Shown here in pieces: positions 23,581-33,064 of a DNA stretch of 64,000 bases. The stretch comes from Halorussus limi (GTDB lineage: Archaea; Halobacteriota; Halobacteria; Halobacteriales; Haladaptataceae). Made by a program: the position numbers and the translations under genes. The stretch is from assembly GCF_023238205.1 (NCBI RefSeq), contig NZ_CP096662.1, positions 1 through 64,000 of the forward strand, written 5' to 3'. Under the pieces are notes generated by a model. That model did not search any database. It had not been told where the DNA came from and worked only from the letters and a program-made list of their open reading frames with translations. Each line of letters begins with the position of its first letter. Position 1 is the stretch's first letter.

Positions 23581-24117
23581 ATGGCGCACTCGCCGCCCCG
23601 GTCAGGTCGACCACCTATTCAGCAGCTGCAGACGGTCGTCGACCTTCTCGAGACGCCGGCACTCGCTCGGCTGTACGCCTACATCTTGCAGCACGGCCCC
23701 GTCACCGTTTCCGAGATCGTCGACGAGCTCGATATCCCACAAGGGACCACCTACGACTACGTGCAGAACCTCGAAACAGCTGGCTTAGTGGAGAAAACCC
23801 GTGATCAGCGACCGTATAAATACGACGCCGAGTCGATTGCACTCACGCTCTCGACGGACGGCGAGACCCAAACGATCACGCCGGCCCTTATTGCAGCCGT
23901 CGCCCGCCGAGAGGAGGACGAGGACGTCGACGTCTACATCGAGCGTCATGGCCTCGACAGCCTTGCTGTCGCCCTCGAGTACGCCTACGAGTACGTCGAC
24001 GGCACGGTCAACCATCGGATTGCGGCCCGGGAGCTTGACCTCTCACCGCTTGAGGCCGAGATCATCCTCCAGGCGCTGGAACCGGTTGCGACCGAGTACG
24101 CCGACGCGGCTGCATGA
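23581..24117 (+). CDS. winged-helix regulator, likely antitoxin of the PIN gene that follows
   Basis: 178 aa. Residues 15-75 form a TrmB-like winged helix (LARLYAYILQHGPVTVSEI, DELDIPQGTTYDYVQNLE). The second half is a helical domain (ITPALIAAVARREED, YIERHGLDSLAVALEYAYEY) shared with the gene cut off at the window end, a haloarchaeal family. The stop overlaps the PIN gene by ATGA, the standard antitoxin-toxin arrangement. Probably represses itself through the palindrome at 23554. Confidence 0.8.
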   Translation: MAHSPPRSGRPPIQQLQTVVDLLETPALARLYAYILQHGPVTVSEIVDELDIPQGTTYDYVQNLETAGLVEKTRDQRPYKYDAESIALTLSTDGETQTITPALIAAVARREEDEDVDVYIERHGLDSLAVALEYAYEYVDGTVNHRIAARELDLSPLEAEIILQALEPVATEYADAAA

Positions 24118-24641
24118 CGACGGTCTATATCGCCGATACCGGCGTCTTTGTACGGTGTGGTGGCCCGGACAAGGACAAATTTCAACGGCTTCGTCGGGCA
24201 CTCCGACAGGCCGGTGTCTCATTGCGTATCCCGCAGCGCGTCTACGAAGAGCTCGGGGGCGATCCTGCAGCGGACGAGTATCCCTCGGGGAACATTCCCT
24301 ATCCCGATGGATTCGAGGAGGGGTGGATCGTCGTCGCCGACGAGCTCGACTACACCAATCCACTCGTCTCGACAGTGATGGACGAAGCGCGCCGATTCAT
24401 CGCCAACGAGACCGACCGCGACGAGGATGTCACCGAGAAAGCGGACACGGCACTCGTTGGGCTTGCTGCTCAAGTACTCGACACTGGGGAGGCAGACCAC
24501 GTTGTTCTCCTAACGACGGACAAACCGGCTGGACGCGCGGCCGAGACGCTCCTCCCTCAACACGGCTTCAGCGACCGAATCGAATTCCGGTACGTCAGCG
24601 TCGAGTATCTCGAGACGATCACCGCCAACGAATTTCGGTGA
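24114..24641 (+). CDS. PIN-domain ribonuclease-like toxin
   Basis: 175 aa. PIN-fold acidic residues are visible: VYIADTGVFV (Asp, N-terminus), RVYEELGG (Glu), KADTALVGLA (Asp) and LLTTDKPAGRAAE (Asp in the last motif). PIN proteins are Mg2+-dependent RNases, often VapC toxins. This one is longer than typical VapC (about 130 aa) and pairs with a winged-helix partner rather than VapB. Toxin function is inferred from the coupling. Confidence 0.8.
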   Translation: MTTVYIADTGVFVRCGGPDKDKFQRLRRALRQAGVSLRIPQRVYEELGGDPAADEYPSGNIPYPDGFEEGWIVVADELDYTNPLVSTVMDEARRFIANETDRDEDVTEKADTALVGLAAQVLDTGEADHVVLLTTDKPAGRAAETLLPQHGFSDRIEFRYVSVEYLETITANEFR

Positions 24642-24711
24642 CCCATCCCCTGATGTCGATATAGAACTATCCATCTCAACCTATATTAAGAAATCGCGTT
24701 GATAGTAGGAT

Positions 24712-25239
24712 ATGACAGAAGATACTGGACTACGGAATCAACAGACTACGGGCGAAGACCGCGTGCGGATGGTCGCCCGGCAGCTGTCGGAGCCGCGGAC
24801 GGCCAACTGGATCGCCTCCGAAGCGGGCTGGTCACACGAACCAACCAAACGCGTCCTCGAACGCCTCGTCGACGATGGGATCCTCCATCGTGACGAAAGC
24901 GGCACTCACACGACGTATTACCCTGATTACCGCCGCCAAGCGATGCAGGAGGCGATGCGCCTCCGAGACAGCGGGCACACTGTCGAGGAGCTCACGGACC
25001 GTCTCGCCGATATGAAGACGCAGATTCGCGACTGGGAGGACGAATTCGGCGTCGAGTCACCGAACCAGCTTCGTGGAACGCTCGCCGACGAGTCCCTTGA
25101 CTCCGACGAGGAAGACCGGCGCCGTGAGATCGCCCGCGAGTGGGAGCACCTTCAGCGGCGTATCCAGATCGTTGGCTTCGCCATCCGCGAATGGGACTTC
25201 CTCGCTCCGACGACAGAGCCTGCCGAGGCCAACAGCTAA
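24712..25239 (+). CDS. winged-helix regulator of a haloarchaeal plasmid family
   Basis: 175 aa. Winged helix at about 20-75 (RTANWIASEAGWSHEPTKRVLERL, wing SGTHTTYYPDYR), then a coiled-coil (VEELTDRLADMKTQIRDWEDEF) and a conserved WEHLQRRIQIVGFAIREWDF. Related to the gene at 61825 in plan. AT-rich TATATTAAG at 24680-24690 is the probable promoter. No partner toxin follows directly, so it may be a stand-alone regulator. Confidence 0.7.
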   Translation: MTEDTGLRNQQTTGEDRVRMVARQLSEPRTANWIASEAGWSHEPTKRVLERLVDDGILHRDESGTHTTYYPDYRRQAMQEAMRLRDSGHTVEELTDRLADMKTQIRDWEDEFGVESPNQLRGTLADESLDSDEEDRRREIAREWEHLQRRIQIVGFAIREWDFLAPTTEPAEANS

Positions 25240-25367
25240 CGGATGTCGGTCCCACATCCAGGTGGTGATCCGAACGCGAACCTCTACGCTCGATAGAAGC
25301 TCGCCACCCACCCACGTGTTCACACATGGGGGAACAACTTATCACTCTGCCCCGCGTAATTCGTATC

Positions 25368-25679
25368 ATGAGCCAGGAATCGCTTGACGATACGATCAAA
25401 TTCCGTGCTGGGCCGCTCAAAGAGGCGGCGAACGAACTCGATTCCGTCCATCTGGGCGGAATCAACATTAGTGAACTCGCACGCGAAGGGCTCACTCAGA
25501 TGCTTCGGCGAGCGATGACGGACGACGACAAGATCGCGATTTACGAACGCTATTCAGCGGGCGACCTCTCGGAGGACGCTGCTCGCGTGCTCCTCGGTGA
25601 AGAGTTCGACCTGCTCGAAGAGGACATTGGCGATTTCCGTGAGGCTGCCAAGGATGACACTAGTGACTATCTCGTCTAA
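25368..25679 (+). CDS. probable antitoxin of a PIN-like module
   Basis: 103 aa starting MSQESLDDTIKFRAG (ATG 25368, in preference to ATG 25326). The N-terminus looks like a short strand-helix-helix dimerisation/DNA-binding part (ISELAREGLTQMLRRAM). The C-terminal half (YSAGDLSEDAARVLLGEEF) resembles the toxin-wrapping helix of antitoxins. It is followed with zero spacing by the putative toxin. Confidence 0.7.
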   Translation: MSQESLDDTIKFRAGPLKEAANELDSVHLGGINISELAREGLTQMLRRAMTDDDKIAIYERYSAGDLSEDAARVLLGEEFDLLEEDIGDFREAAKDDTSDYLV

Positions 25680-26285
25680 ATGGCAAGTGACGACACTCGG
25701 TATCCGATCTTGGTCGATACGGACGCGCTGATTGCCGTCGCGAACAGCCCCTTGTGGACCGAGATAACCGACCAAATCGGCCTCACGACGACAAACGTTT
25801 GCAAACAGGAACTCAAGCGACACGTCGAGAACACACGCGAGACAGCGCCAGAGGGAAGCCGTCCGTACCGGCTTCATTACGGGAGCCGTACCGCGCTCGA
25901 TGCGCTCGAGGATAACGAAACACCGCTCACCCAGGTGACGAGCGTCCCCCGTCCCCACGGAGCGGACGCCGGCGAGGAATCGCTCCGACAGGAAGTGCTA
26001 CAGAACCCGGGGGCCGTTGACTACGTCATCTTGATGGACGCGGCGGGCCGGCGCTCGATTCGTCGTGCTGTCGACGACCAAGACGAAGATATCCGTGTCG
26101 TGACACCGCCGTTTTTGTTCTACATTCTTTACGACAACGAGCTAATTTCGCGTCGCGAGTTCTGCGAAGCGTGCGGCGAGATGTTGGAACGTGAGGGCTG
26201 GACCGGATACAACGCCGTGAAAGCTGCGTGGGAGGCGATCCCGATTGATTGTAGTGATATTCTGGACGACCACCTGCTCCCGTGA
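25680..26285 (+). CDS. PIN-like nuclease, probable toxin
   Basis: 201 aa directly after the antitoxin-like gene. Opens with ILVDTDALIAVAN (PIN motif 1 Asp); VCKQELKRHVE supplies the Glu, and the motif VDYVILMDAAGRRSI fits the third acidic position. The C-terminal 60 residues (ELISRREFCEACGEMLEREGW) are an extra helical part. Likely a ribonuclease toxin; longer than VapC. It ends 9 bp before the integrase gene. Confidence 0.7.
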   Translation: MASDDTRYPILVDTDALIAVANSPLWTEITDQIGLTTTNVCKQELKRHVENTRETAPEGSRPYRLHYGSRTALDALEDNETPLTQVTSVPRPHGADAGEESLRQEVLQNPGAVDYVILMDAAGRRSIRRAVDDQDEDIRVVTPPFLFYILYDNELISRREFCEACGEMLEREGWTGYNAVKAAWEAIPIDCSDILDDHLLP

Positions 26286-26294
26286 CGAAACCGT

Positions 26295-27563
26295 ATGAAT
26301 CAGAACACCTCATCGACACGCGATGGTTCGACACCGCTCGACGACAGCTTCGAGCGCTACCTGCAGGACAAGGGGAAAGGCCGGGGTGGCGATGGCGGGA
26401 ACTACCGACGCAACGCGGCGCGCGAGCTCGAGCGGTTCGCCGAGTGGGCCGCCGGCGACCGCGGTGACGACGACTGGACCGGTATCACTACCGACGACGT
26501 CGACCGCAAACCCACCTTTGAGGACCTCGACGAACGCGTCTTCCGGGAGTACGCCCGGCACCTCGCCGGTGATCGCGGGCTCAAGCAGAATACCGTACAA
26601 ACCTATTACCGCTATATCTCTGCGTGGTGTGGCTGGTGCGTCAACGAGGGTTACCTCGAGGCCCACTACGCTCAGCGGGCGAGTGCGATGGCTCCACTTC
26701 CCGAAGACGACGGCCGCAAGCCCGGCGACCAGCAGGCCTGGACGTCCGAGCAGCGCCACGCCTTCACCCGCCACGTCGACGAACGGGCCCGCGACGCCGT
26801 CGAGGCGTACACGACCCTCTCGGAGGATACTGACCCCCTCGACAAACAGCGAGCGCGCTACGCGGCGCTGAAGGCGGCTCGTGACCGGGCGCTGGTGTTC
26901 GTTCTCGCGTACACCGCCGTTCGGGTCGGGGAACTCCTTCGAGACCCAAACGATCCGCGCCGGCGCGGCGTCCGCTGGGAGGACCTCTCCCTCGACGACG
27001 GGAGTATGGACGTCTACCGGAAGAAACAGCAGTGGGACGCCGCCAGTCTCCCCGACCCGGTGATCTCGCCCCTGCGGAGCTACCGCAAGCTGATGGACCC
27101 GCCGACGGACCGCTGGCCGGTGTTTTCGACGTTCGACCAGCGGACGCTTGCGACGCTCGTACAGGACGAGCTGGCCGACCGAGGGAAACACCCGGATACA
27201 ATCGACGATAGACGTAGCGAGTTCGCTCGTGACCTCTTATTGGCGCTCGATGAGGACGTGCGACCGCCGTCGATCACGACGGACGGCGCACGGTCGATTC
27301 TCCAGCGACTCTCAGAGGCCGCAGAGATCGACATCGACCATCCGAAACACGACTATCTCGCCCCTCACGGCGGTCGACGTGGGATGGGAGAGGTCCTCGT
27401 TCGGGCGTTCGGGTACACTGTCGCTGCCCGGTACTTGGACAACTCCGAGGAGATGGTTCGCGAACGGTATTCGCATATCGAGGCTGGGGAACTCGGTGAT
27501 GTTGCGACTGAGGCACTTTCCGAAATTGACGACTATCTGGGAACAGGTGCATCCCCGGGATAA
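26295..27563 (+). CDS. tyrosine recombinase/integrase (XerC/D-like)
   Basis: 422 aa. N-terminal SAM-like core-binding domain (SFERYLQDKGK to WCGWCVNEGYLEAH, about 18-130) and catalytic domain (about 150-415). Catalytic residues: Arg in YTAVRVGELL, His-x-x-Arg in HGGRRG, and Tyr in VRERYSHIE. The usual LGH box reads LDN, so the second His is replaced by Asn. Candidate role: resolving multimers or integrating the element. No att site is recognisable beside it. Confidence 0.87.
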   Translation: MNQNTSSTRDGSTPLDDSFERYLQDKGKGRGGDGGNYRRNAARELERFAEWAAGDRGDDDWTGITTDDVDRKPTFEDLDERVFREYARHLAGDRGLKQNTVQTYYRYISAWCGWCVNEGYLEAHYAQRASAMAPLPEDDGRKPGDQQAWTSEQRHAFTRHVDERARDAVEAYTTLSEDTDPLDKQRARYAALKAARDRALVFVLAYTAVRVGELLRDPNDPRRRGVRWEDLSLDDGSMDVYRKKQQWDAASLPDPVISPLRSYRKLMDPPTDRWPVFSTFDQRTLATLVQDELADRGKHPDTIDDRRSEFARDLLLALDEDVRPPSITTDGARSILQRLSEAAEIDIDHPKHDYLAPHGGRRGMGEVLVRAFGYTVAARYLDNSEEMVRERYSHIEAGELGDVATEALSEIDDYLGTGASPG

Positions 27564-27618
27564 CGTTTTGCTGTTGTCCGGAGAGGTGTGTTCACCGTTA
27601 GGGGGGACTCCGCACTGG

Positions 27619-29850
27619 TCATTTCGATAGCTGTTCCTCTAGAGGACGCGTAGCTGGCTCGTCGACTTCGAGGGGACCGCGAACGATGCCAACGTTGCTC
27701 GTTGCCTCCTGACTGATGCGTTCTGCGATCGTTCCAAACATAATCCGAGACGCTTCGCTCCGTTCGGACAGCCCGACACAGATCGTATTGTAGTGATTAA
27801 CGGTCTCGAGGATCGTGGCTTCGATATCATCGGCAACGATGACCTCACTCTCATACTCCTCTGGATCGAGTCCTGCTTGGTGTGCAACGTCTTCGATCAC
27901 TGCTTCCCCTCGTTCGACAGCAGCGGATTCCGGTTCTCTTTCTGGCTGAACGTTCACTAGTGTCGGGACGCTCCCGTCGACGGTCGCAAACTCAGCAGCC
28001 CGCCGTGCAGCAACCGGCGAGTGGGGCCCCGGACCTGCCAGGGCCACGGTGGTACCGATCGTCTCGTCGTGGAGCGTAACGAGAGTGACTTCACATGGTG
28101 CCCTCTCGACGACGGAGTCGAGATTCGGGCCGAACACGTGCCCCAGTCGAGTGAGCGTTCCCTTCCAGCCGAGCAGCACTTGATCGGCGTCCTCTTCGAG
28201 AATCGCCTCAAGAATCGTCTCGTCGACGCGCTGTCCGGTCATCGCCACCGTCCGCAGATTCACGTCCATCTCCGCTGCGATATCCCGTGCCGCTTCGAGG
28301 AGGTCGTGCTGGTGGTCGAGGCGCTCGGCTTCGATGTTCTGTTGTGGTGACGGGTCGGCAACCTGGAGAACGTTCACTGCCACGAGTTCTGGCGTCTCTT
28401 CGTCGGTATGTGCGTGTGCAGTTGCCGCTGCCAGTCGGAGGAGGTCCTGCTGTGTCTCGGGATTCACGACTGGAACAACGACCGTGTATCCATCTACTGT
28501 CGGCGAGATTGCATCGTCGATGAGGCCTCTGTCGATGGCGTGCTCCTTGACGTAGATGAAGTACCAGCCCACACCGACTCCGACGATTCCTAATCCGAGG
28601 AGGATGATGACCGACGCCATCTGTGAGATGACGACGAGCGAGAGTACCACCCCGAGGATCGGTACTGCCGGATACAATACATCGGGAATCTTGAACGACG
28701 GATCGTAGTCTTCGGGATCGGCCCGACGGAAGACGACAAGGGCGACGTGGACCATCGAATACGAGACGAGGAAGCTGAAACTCGCAACCTCGGCCAAGAG
28801 CGCGACGATCGTCTCGATATTGAGCCCGGCAGCAATCAGTAACGCCGTGACGGCACCGGTTGCGATGATCGCCCGGTGTGGGGTACCGAATCTGTCGTGG
28901 GTGACGTTCAGCCAGTTGCTCATCAACTCATCGCGCCCCATCGCGAAGTTCACTCGGGCCGCTGCGAGAATCGAAGAGTTCGAACTGGAAATCGCTGCGA
29001 TGGCTGCAGCGGCGACGATTGCCACAACTCCGATTGAGCCCATAAACACGACTGCGACATCCGAAACCGGAACGAGTGAGTCACCAAGTGCTTCGTATCG
29101 GATGACCCCGGTACTGACAAGCATCACTAATGCGTAGAGGATCGTGACGAGGACGACCGAGAGAATCATCGTCAGCGGGATGTTCCGGCTGGGATCTTTG
29201 ACTTCCCCTGCGACAGTCGCGATGATCTCGAAGCCGAGAAATGAGACGAAAACGACGCCAGTCGTGGCGATAATCCCACTCGGTCCCGTGGGAGCAAACG
29301 GCTCGAGATTGGACGGGTCGATAAAGAACAGACCGAGAGCCACGTACGCCAGGACGACTACGGTTTCCGTCCCAATCATCACGTTTTGTAGCTGGCTCGA
29401 CTCCTCTGTCCCGTAGTAATTCACCCCGACAATCAGGGCCAGTCCCGCGAGTCCCAGAAGGACAATGAACAGTCGGCCATCGAGAAATGGAATCGGCTCG
29501 ACGAGGTATTGGCCGAATCCGATCATATAGAACGCGCTGGCGAACATGAGGCCACTCCACATTCCCCATCCGACGATGCTTCCGAACAGTCCACCGAGAG
29601 CACGATTCACGTAATGGTAGCTTCCGCCGGCAATGGGCATTCCTGTCGCCAGCTCGGAGAGCGACAGGGCCGCGAGCAACGCGACGAAGCCAGCGAGTAT
29701 GAAGGAGATCGAACTCGCGGGGCCGGCACCTTCGGCTGCGATTCCTGGTAGGATGAAAATTCCCGCTCCAATCATCGTACCACCGCCTAGTGTCATCGCC
29801 TCGAGGAACCCGATATTCCGCTCTAGTTCCCCGCCGCTGTCGTCGGTCAT
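27619..29850 (-). CDS. APC-family amino-acid/cation permease fused to two universal-stress domains
   Basis: 743 aa. Residues 1-470: APC transporter with about 12 helices (opening FLEAMTLGGGTMIGAGIFILPG; helix 8 region AISSSNSSILAAARVNFAMGR). Residues about 480-620 and 625-735: two Usp domains, the first with VLLGWKGTLTRLGHVFGPNLD near its nucleotide loop. The Usp part probably gates transport by ATP/AMP or stress. Solute unknown. A stand-alone Usp gene precedes it, and a similar permease sits at 39098 beside the diadenylate cyclase gene. Confidence 0.88.
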   Translation of the reverse strand: MTDDSGGELERNIGFLEAMTLGGGTMIGAGIFILPGIAAEGAGPASSISFILAGFVALLAALSLSELATGMPIAGGSYHYVNRALGGLFGSIVGWGMWSGLMFASAFYMIGFGQYLVEPIPFLDGRLFIVLLGLAGLALIVGVNYYGTEESSQLQNVMIGTETVVVLAYVALGLFFIDPSNLEPFAPTGPSGIIATTGVVFVSFLGFEIIATVAGEVKDPSRNIPLTMILSVVLVTILYALVMLVSTGVIRYEALGDSLVPVSDVAVVFMGSIGVVAIVAAAAIAAISSSNSSILAAARVNFAMGRDELMSNWLNVTHDRFGTPHRAIIATGAVTALLIAAGLNIETIVALLAEVASFSFLVSYSMVHVALVVFRRADPEDYDPSFKIPDVLYPAVPILGVVLSLVVISQMASVIILLGLGIVGVGVGWYFIYVKEHAIDRGLIDDAISPTVDGYTVVVPVVNPETQQDLLRLAAATAHAHTDEETPELVAVNVLQVADPSPQQNIEAERLDHQHDLLEAARDIAAEMDVNLRTVAMTGQRVDETILEAILEEDADQVLLGWKGTLTRLGHVFGPNLDSVVERAPCEVTLVTLHDETIGTTVALAGPGPHSPVAARRAAEFATVDGSVPTLVNVQPEREPESAAVERGEAVIEDVAHQAGLDPEEYESEVIVADDIEATILETVNHYNTICVGLSERSEASRIMFGTIAERISQEATSNVGIVRGPLEVDEPATRPLEEQLSK

Positions 29851-29883
29851 GCTGGTCGCTCAGAAATAGTTGTCATGAAGAGT

Positions 29884-30603
29884 CTAATTGATGTCTCGAA
29901 CGACGATCGCAGGTTTCTCGGTTCCATCGAGGATCGGAGTGAGAACAGTTCCCAGAATCCGGCCTCGAAGTGATGGTTCTGTTTCCCCAAGAATGATCAG
30001 ATCGTGCTCCGCAGCGATGTCGATAATCGCTGACTTCGGATCCTCGGCTCCGGAAAGTTCCCAGTCGAGCCGGTCGCGATCGATTCCCTCCTCCGATAGC
30101 CGGTCAGCTGCACCCCGGAGAACAAACTCTCCTTGACTCGGATCGGTCCCCTCCTCAACAGAATGAAACAAGGTGACAGTCGCATCACTCGCTCGGACGA
30201 GATCGCCGACGAGTGAGATGATTCGCTCTAGGTTCACGTCTCCTCGAAGGGGAACGAGTATCCGTTCGACGGGTCCGGCTTCACCGGGGACAAAGACCGC
30301 GTCGCAGTCGTGTTGATCTGCGACCCGGTCGATGGAATCCTGACGGTCCTTCGTGAAGACGAGGACGCCCTCGACGTCGTGTTCAGTACTGTCAAACTGT
30401 CTAACGAGGTCGTCCAATCGCTCTGAGGCGTCGGATTCGTGGTCTTCCTTGAGATGAGCTGGGGCGGTCTGTTTTGGGACCGGATAGTAACCGAGTACCA
30501 CGAGGTTAACCGGTCGAAGTAGTTCTAAAACCTCCTGATCAGGTGGTTCTGCGACGGAGACGTCGACCGGAACGAGAATCGTCGAGTCACCGGTGAGGGG
30601 CAT
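29884..30603 (-). CDS. tandem universal stress protein
   Basis: 239 aa with two Usp halves: STILVPVDVSVAEPP at the start and ERILVPLRGDVNLERIISLV mid-protein. It ends LIILGETEPSLRGRILGTVLTPILDG, the family's G-x2-G-x9-G-type nucleotide loop in modified form. Transcribed just before the APC-Usp permease (33-bp gap), so probably a regulatory partner in the same unit. Confidence 0.85.
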   Translation of the reverse strand: MPLTGDSTILVPVDVSVAEPPDQEVLELLRPVNLVVLGYYPVPKQTAPAHLKEDHESDASERLDDLVRQFDSTEHDVEGVLVFTKDRQDSIDRVADQHDCDAVFVPGEAGPVERILVPLRGDVNLERIISLVGDLVRASDATVTLFHSVEEGTDPSQGEFVLRGAADRLSEEGIDRDRLDWELSGAEDPKSAIIDIAAEHDLIILGETEPSLRGRILGTVLTPILDGTEKPAIVVRDIN

Positions 30604-30703
30604 GGGTATACTACCTTTTCCAGACGTGTCGTTTTATACCTCGTGTCGAGGGGCTCCGATCTAACCGTCTTTGAGACAGCATTCAAGCGCACATGTAGAG
30701 CGG

Positions 30704-31714
30704 TCACCCCTCGAGATTTCTGGATTTAACCGTTGGGCTGATACCGAAATCGCCAGTTTGCCACCAAATGTATCCTATGATCGCAAGTGCCGCCGGGAAC
30801 TGGAGTACCAACGGTATAAATCCCGTCTGCCCGGTGAGCCAGGAGGGCCCGTGGACGGTCAACGAGAGCACGGCTACTGATGGATCAGCAGCTGTCGGAA
30901 AGACGTACGCAGAGACGAAATTGAAGCCAGCGTGGATGCCGATTGGGAGGGCGAGCTGTCCCGAACAGAGGTATGCGAGGCCCAGCAAAAGACCGGCACA
31001 CAGGAAATGGAGACCATTGACGAGTTCAGGTGCTGGATGCGTGAGTGCGAATAGAAGGGCGGACAACCCCAATGCAGTACCGACCCTTACGGGCTGGGAC
31101 AGCCATCGAAAGTTAAGCCCCTCGATGGCGTTCGAGAGTACGTACCCTCGAAAAACGAGTTCTTCAACAATCGCGATACCCACTGTAATAACGATAGCAA
31201 AGCCGAGATCTCGGAGATAGGTGGCTGTTGGAGTGTACTCCACTCCACTAACTGTCATCCAGCCACCAACCAATCCGAGTACAGTTGCTACTGTTGGGAT
31301 TGCGCCTCCAATTATGAGGCCGACGAGTGCGTCAACCCCCCACCGCCCGTCAATCTCGAGTCCAAACGAGCGAATGGGGCGTTTGTCGATGTAGGTTGCT
31401 GCCCCAAACAGGAGCCCAATCACACAGACTGTGAGTATCGTGCGAAGCAAAGCAGACCGGAAGAGGCTGTCACCAGATGGCGCTACGAGGACCGGAATCG
31501 AGATGAAGATAATGGTGTAGGCTATCAAGAAGATATATATCCGAAGAAACGCCCGAGGTCGCTGCTCTCGCTTGTTCCATACGACTAAGCGAAGACGCCG
31601 GAGATATTCGCGGAGGTACGAGTGCACTCTGGATCCTTGTCCGGTGGTTGGGCTGTAGAGTATTAATCCATGGTATGGTTGCAGACGTTCTTTGAAACAA
31701 CGAATGTGTATCAA
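30704..31714 (-). CDS. CPBP-family intramembrane metalloprotease (Rce1-like)
   Basis: 336 aa if it begins at TTG 31714, which overlaps the stop of the preceding gene; GTG 31627 (VHSYLREYL) is a good alternative giving 307 aa. Eight or so helices. Catalytic motifs: EELVFRGY (motif 1), FALTHPAPE (motif 2 His) and IHAGFNF (motif 3 His/Asn). Family members cleave prenylated or other membrane proteins or mediate bacteriocin immunity. The substrate is unknown. Coupled to the flippase-like gene. Confidence 0.82.
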   Translation of the reverse strand: MIHIRCFKERLQPYHGLILYSPTTGQGSRVHSYLREYLRRLRLVVWNKREQRPRAFLRIYIFLIAYTIIFISIPVLVAPSGDSLFRSALLRTILTVCVIGLLFGAATYIDKRPIRSFGLEIDGRWGVDALVGLIIGGAIPTVATVLGLVGGWMTVSGVEYTPTATYLRDLGFAIVITVGIAIVEELVFRGYVLSNAIEGLNFRWLSQPVRVGTALGLSALLFALTHPAPELVNGLHFLCAGLLLGLAYLCSGQLALPIGIHAGFNFVSAYVFPTAADPSVAVLSLTVHGPSWLTGQTGFIPLVLQFPAALAIIGYIWWQTGDFGISPTVKSRNLEG

Positions 31715-32736
31715 ACAGCGTCAACGCCTACGATTCCCATTACTACGCCACCGATAGTCACAGGAACCCAGTAAACTGCTCCCCGAAAAATAGCGACAGC
31801 GGCGAAGGCGGTACCCCCTCCAATCGCCAGTTCAGGAAGGGTAGTAAGCACGCCGACGAGTACTACCTCTATGCCACCAGCGCCACCTGGAAGCGGCGTG
31901 ATCGCAGCGAGAGCCCCAACTGGGATCACGAATAACAGGACGGAGAACGGGATCGGAGAACCGATCGCCAGAAAGGCTAACCAGAGCGCGACCATCTGGA
32001 GGACCCAGCCAGCCGTCGAGGCAGCGAGTGCAACAATAATTCCCCGACGATCCCCCGCCACGCGTTCTATAGCGGCGACAAAATGCCTGACCCGAGAGCG
32101 GATAGCCTGTCGTGTGGGGGATTGCATCCGCGGGAGAATCCCACCTAGCCGTTTGAGACCTGGAGTGAGAATTCGAACGATCCACGACTGTACCCGAGTT
32201 CGCCTTCGCCACGAAAGATATCCGACGGCGGGGGCAACTATAGCAAGGATGATGATACCAGCGACGAGGAATTGCAGGCGCCGCCCGAACGACATTTTGG
32301 TGGCGTAATATCCGGCACCGATCAGAGCGAACGTCACCGATGGAATGAAGTTGAGGGTATCTACGCTTGCGATAGCTGCTAGCCCTTGCTCGTATTCCGA
32401 GTCAGTTACTTTTGAGATAAGCAGTGCGGTCACCGGTTCACCACCTGCTTGCCCAAATGGGGTGATGTTGTTCGAGAACATTGCTCCGTTGAGAATGAAA
32501 AACGATCGTATGAACGAGATCTCGATGTCCATCACCGCCAGGACTGTCCGAAGACCAATTCCCCACGCAGCGAGCCATCCGAGTGTAACTAGGAGGATAA
32601 GTGCAACGATACGACGATTAGCGTCAGCAAGTTCCTGAATGAATCCTTCTGCGCCGACAAGATATGCCAATATACCAAAGACGACAAACACGCCAAGAAA
32701 TCCGAGTGCAGTCGCGCGTACTTGATTCCGGTTCAT
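31711..32736 (-). CDS. lysylphosphatidylglycerol-synthase-TM (UPF0104) family membrane protein
   Basis: 341 aa from MNRNQVRATALGF (an upstream ATG would add nine residues). Multi-helix protein with family landmarks ILNGAMFSNNITPFGQAGGEP and ITPLPGGAGGIEVVL. These proteins are often called flippase-like and may move lipids or lipid-linked sugars. Forms a two-gene unit with the CPBP protease. Role in this island unclear; envelope adaptation is one option. Confidence 0.82.
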   Translation of the reverse strand: MNRNQVRATALGFLGVFVVFGILAYLVGAEGFIQELADANRRIVALILLVTLGWLAAWGIGLRTVLAVMDIEISFIRSFFILNGAMFSNNITPFGQAGGEPVTALLISKVTDSEYEQGLAAIASVDTLNFIPSVTFALIGAGYYATKMSFGRRLQFLVAGIIILAIVAPAVGYLSWRRRTRVQSWIVRILTPGLKRLGGILPRMQSPTRQAIRSRVRHFVAAIERVAGDRRGIIVALAASTAGWVLQMVALWLAFLAIGSPIPFSVLLFVIPVGALAAITPLPGGAGGIEVVLVGVLTTLPELAIGGGTAFAAVAIFRGAVYWVPVTIGGVVMGIVGVDAV

Positions 32737-32860
32737 GAGCCCACCCCTGTAATCCAAATACAACTTTGACTGAGCTCATTTCCAGAACGGAACTGGTATT
32801 TCGCTTCCCTGCAAAAACATAGAATTAAACATCTCATCAATATATAACAGATGTTCGGAG

Positions 32861-33052
32861 TTAGAGCAACTGTCGGCCACAGGATGGACACTCTTCGTAT
32901 TGTGACTTAACCGTAGTTTCGCAGTTCGGACATTCAAAGTCTGGACTGGAGAGTAATGAGATGTCACTCAATCTCCGAACCATCACTCGGAGTTTTTCCA
33001 TACCGACACCTTCTTCAAAAAGGCTATGAACTTTTTGCTTCGTCGCTTCCAT
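32861..33052 (-). CDS. small zinc-ribbon protein
   Basis: 63 aa. The N-terminal helix is MEATKQKVHSLFEEGVGMEKL. The C-terminal ribbon has Cys pairs CPNCETTV and CPSCGRQLL. The ribbon closely resembles that ending the wHTH protein at 35233. Many such haloarchaeal micro-zinc proteins exist and some affect stress or biofilm responses. Function here unknown. Confidence 0.7.
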   Translation of the reverse strand: MEATKQKVHSLFEEGVGMEKLRVMVRRLSDISLLSSPDFECPNCETTVKSQYEECPSCGRQLL

Positions 33053-33064
33053 TCTTAGGTCCCA

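Noticed and set aside
23349-23804. Plus-strand ORF of 151 aa before the PIN operon
   Set aside because: Overlaps the operator and the real winged-helix gene in another frame; Arg/Pro-rich and without homology signs.
26310-27191. Minus-strand ORF opposite the integrase
   Set aside because: Shadow frame of a GC-rich coding region; the plus strand has recombinase catalytic residues.
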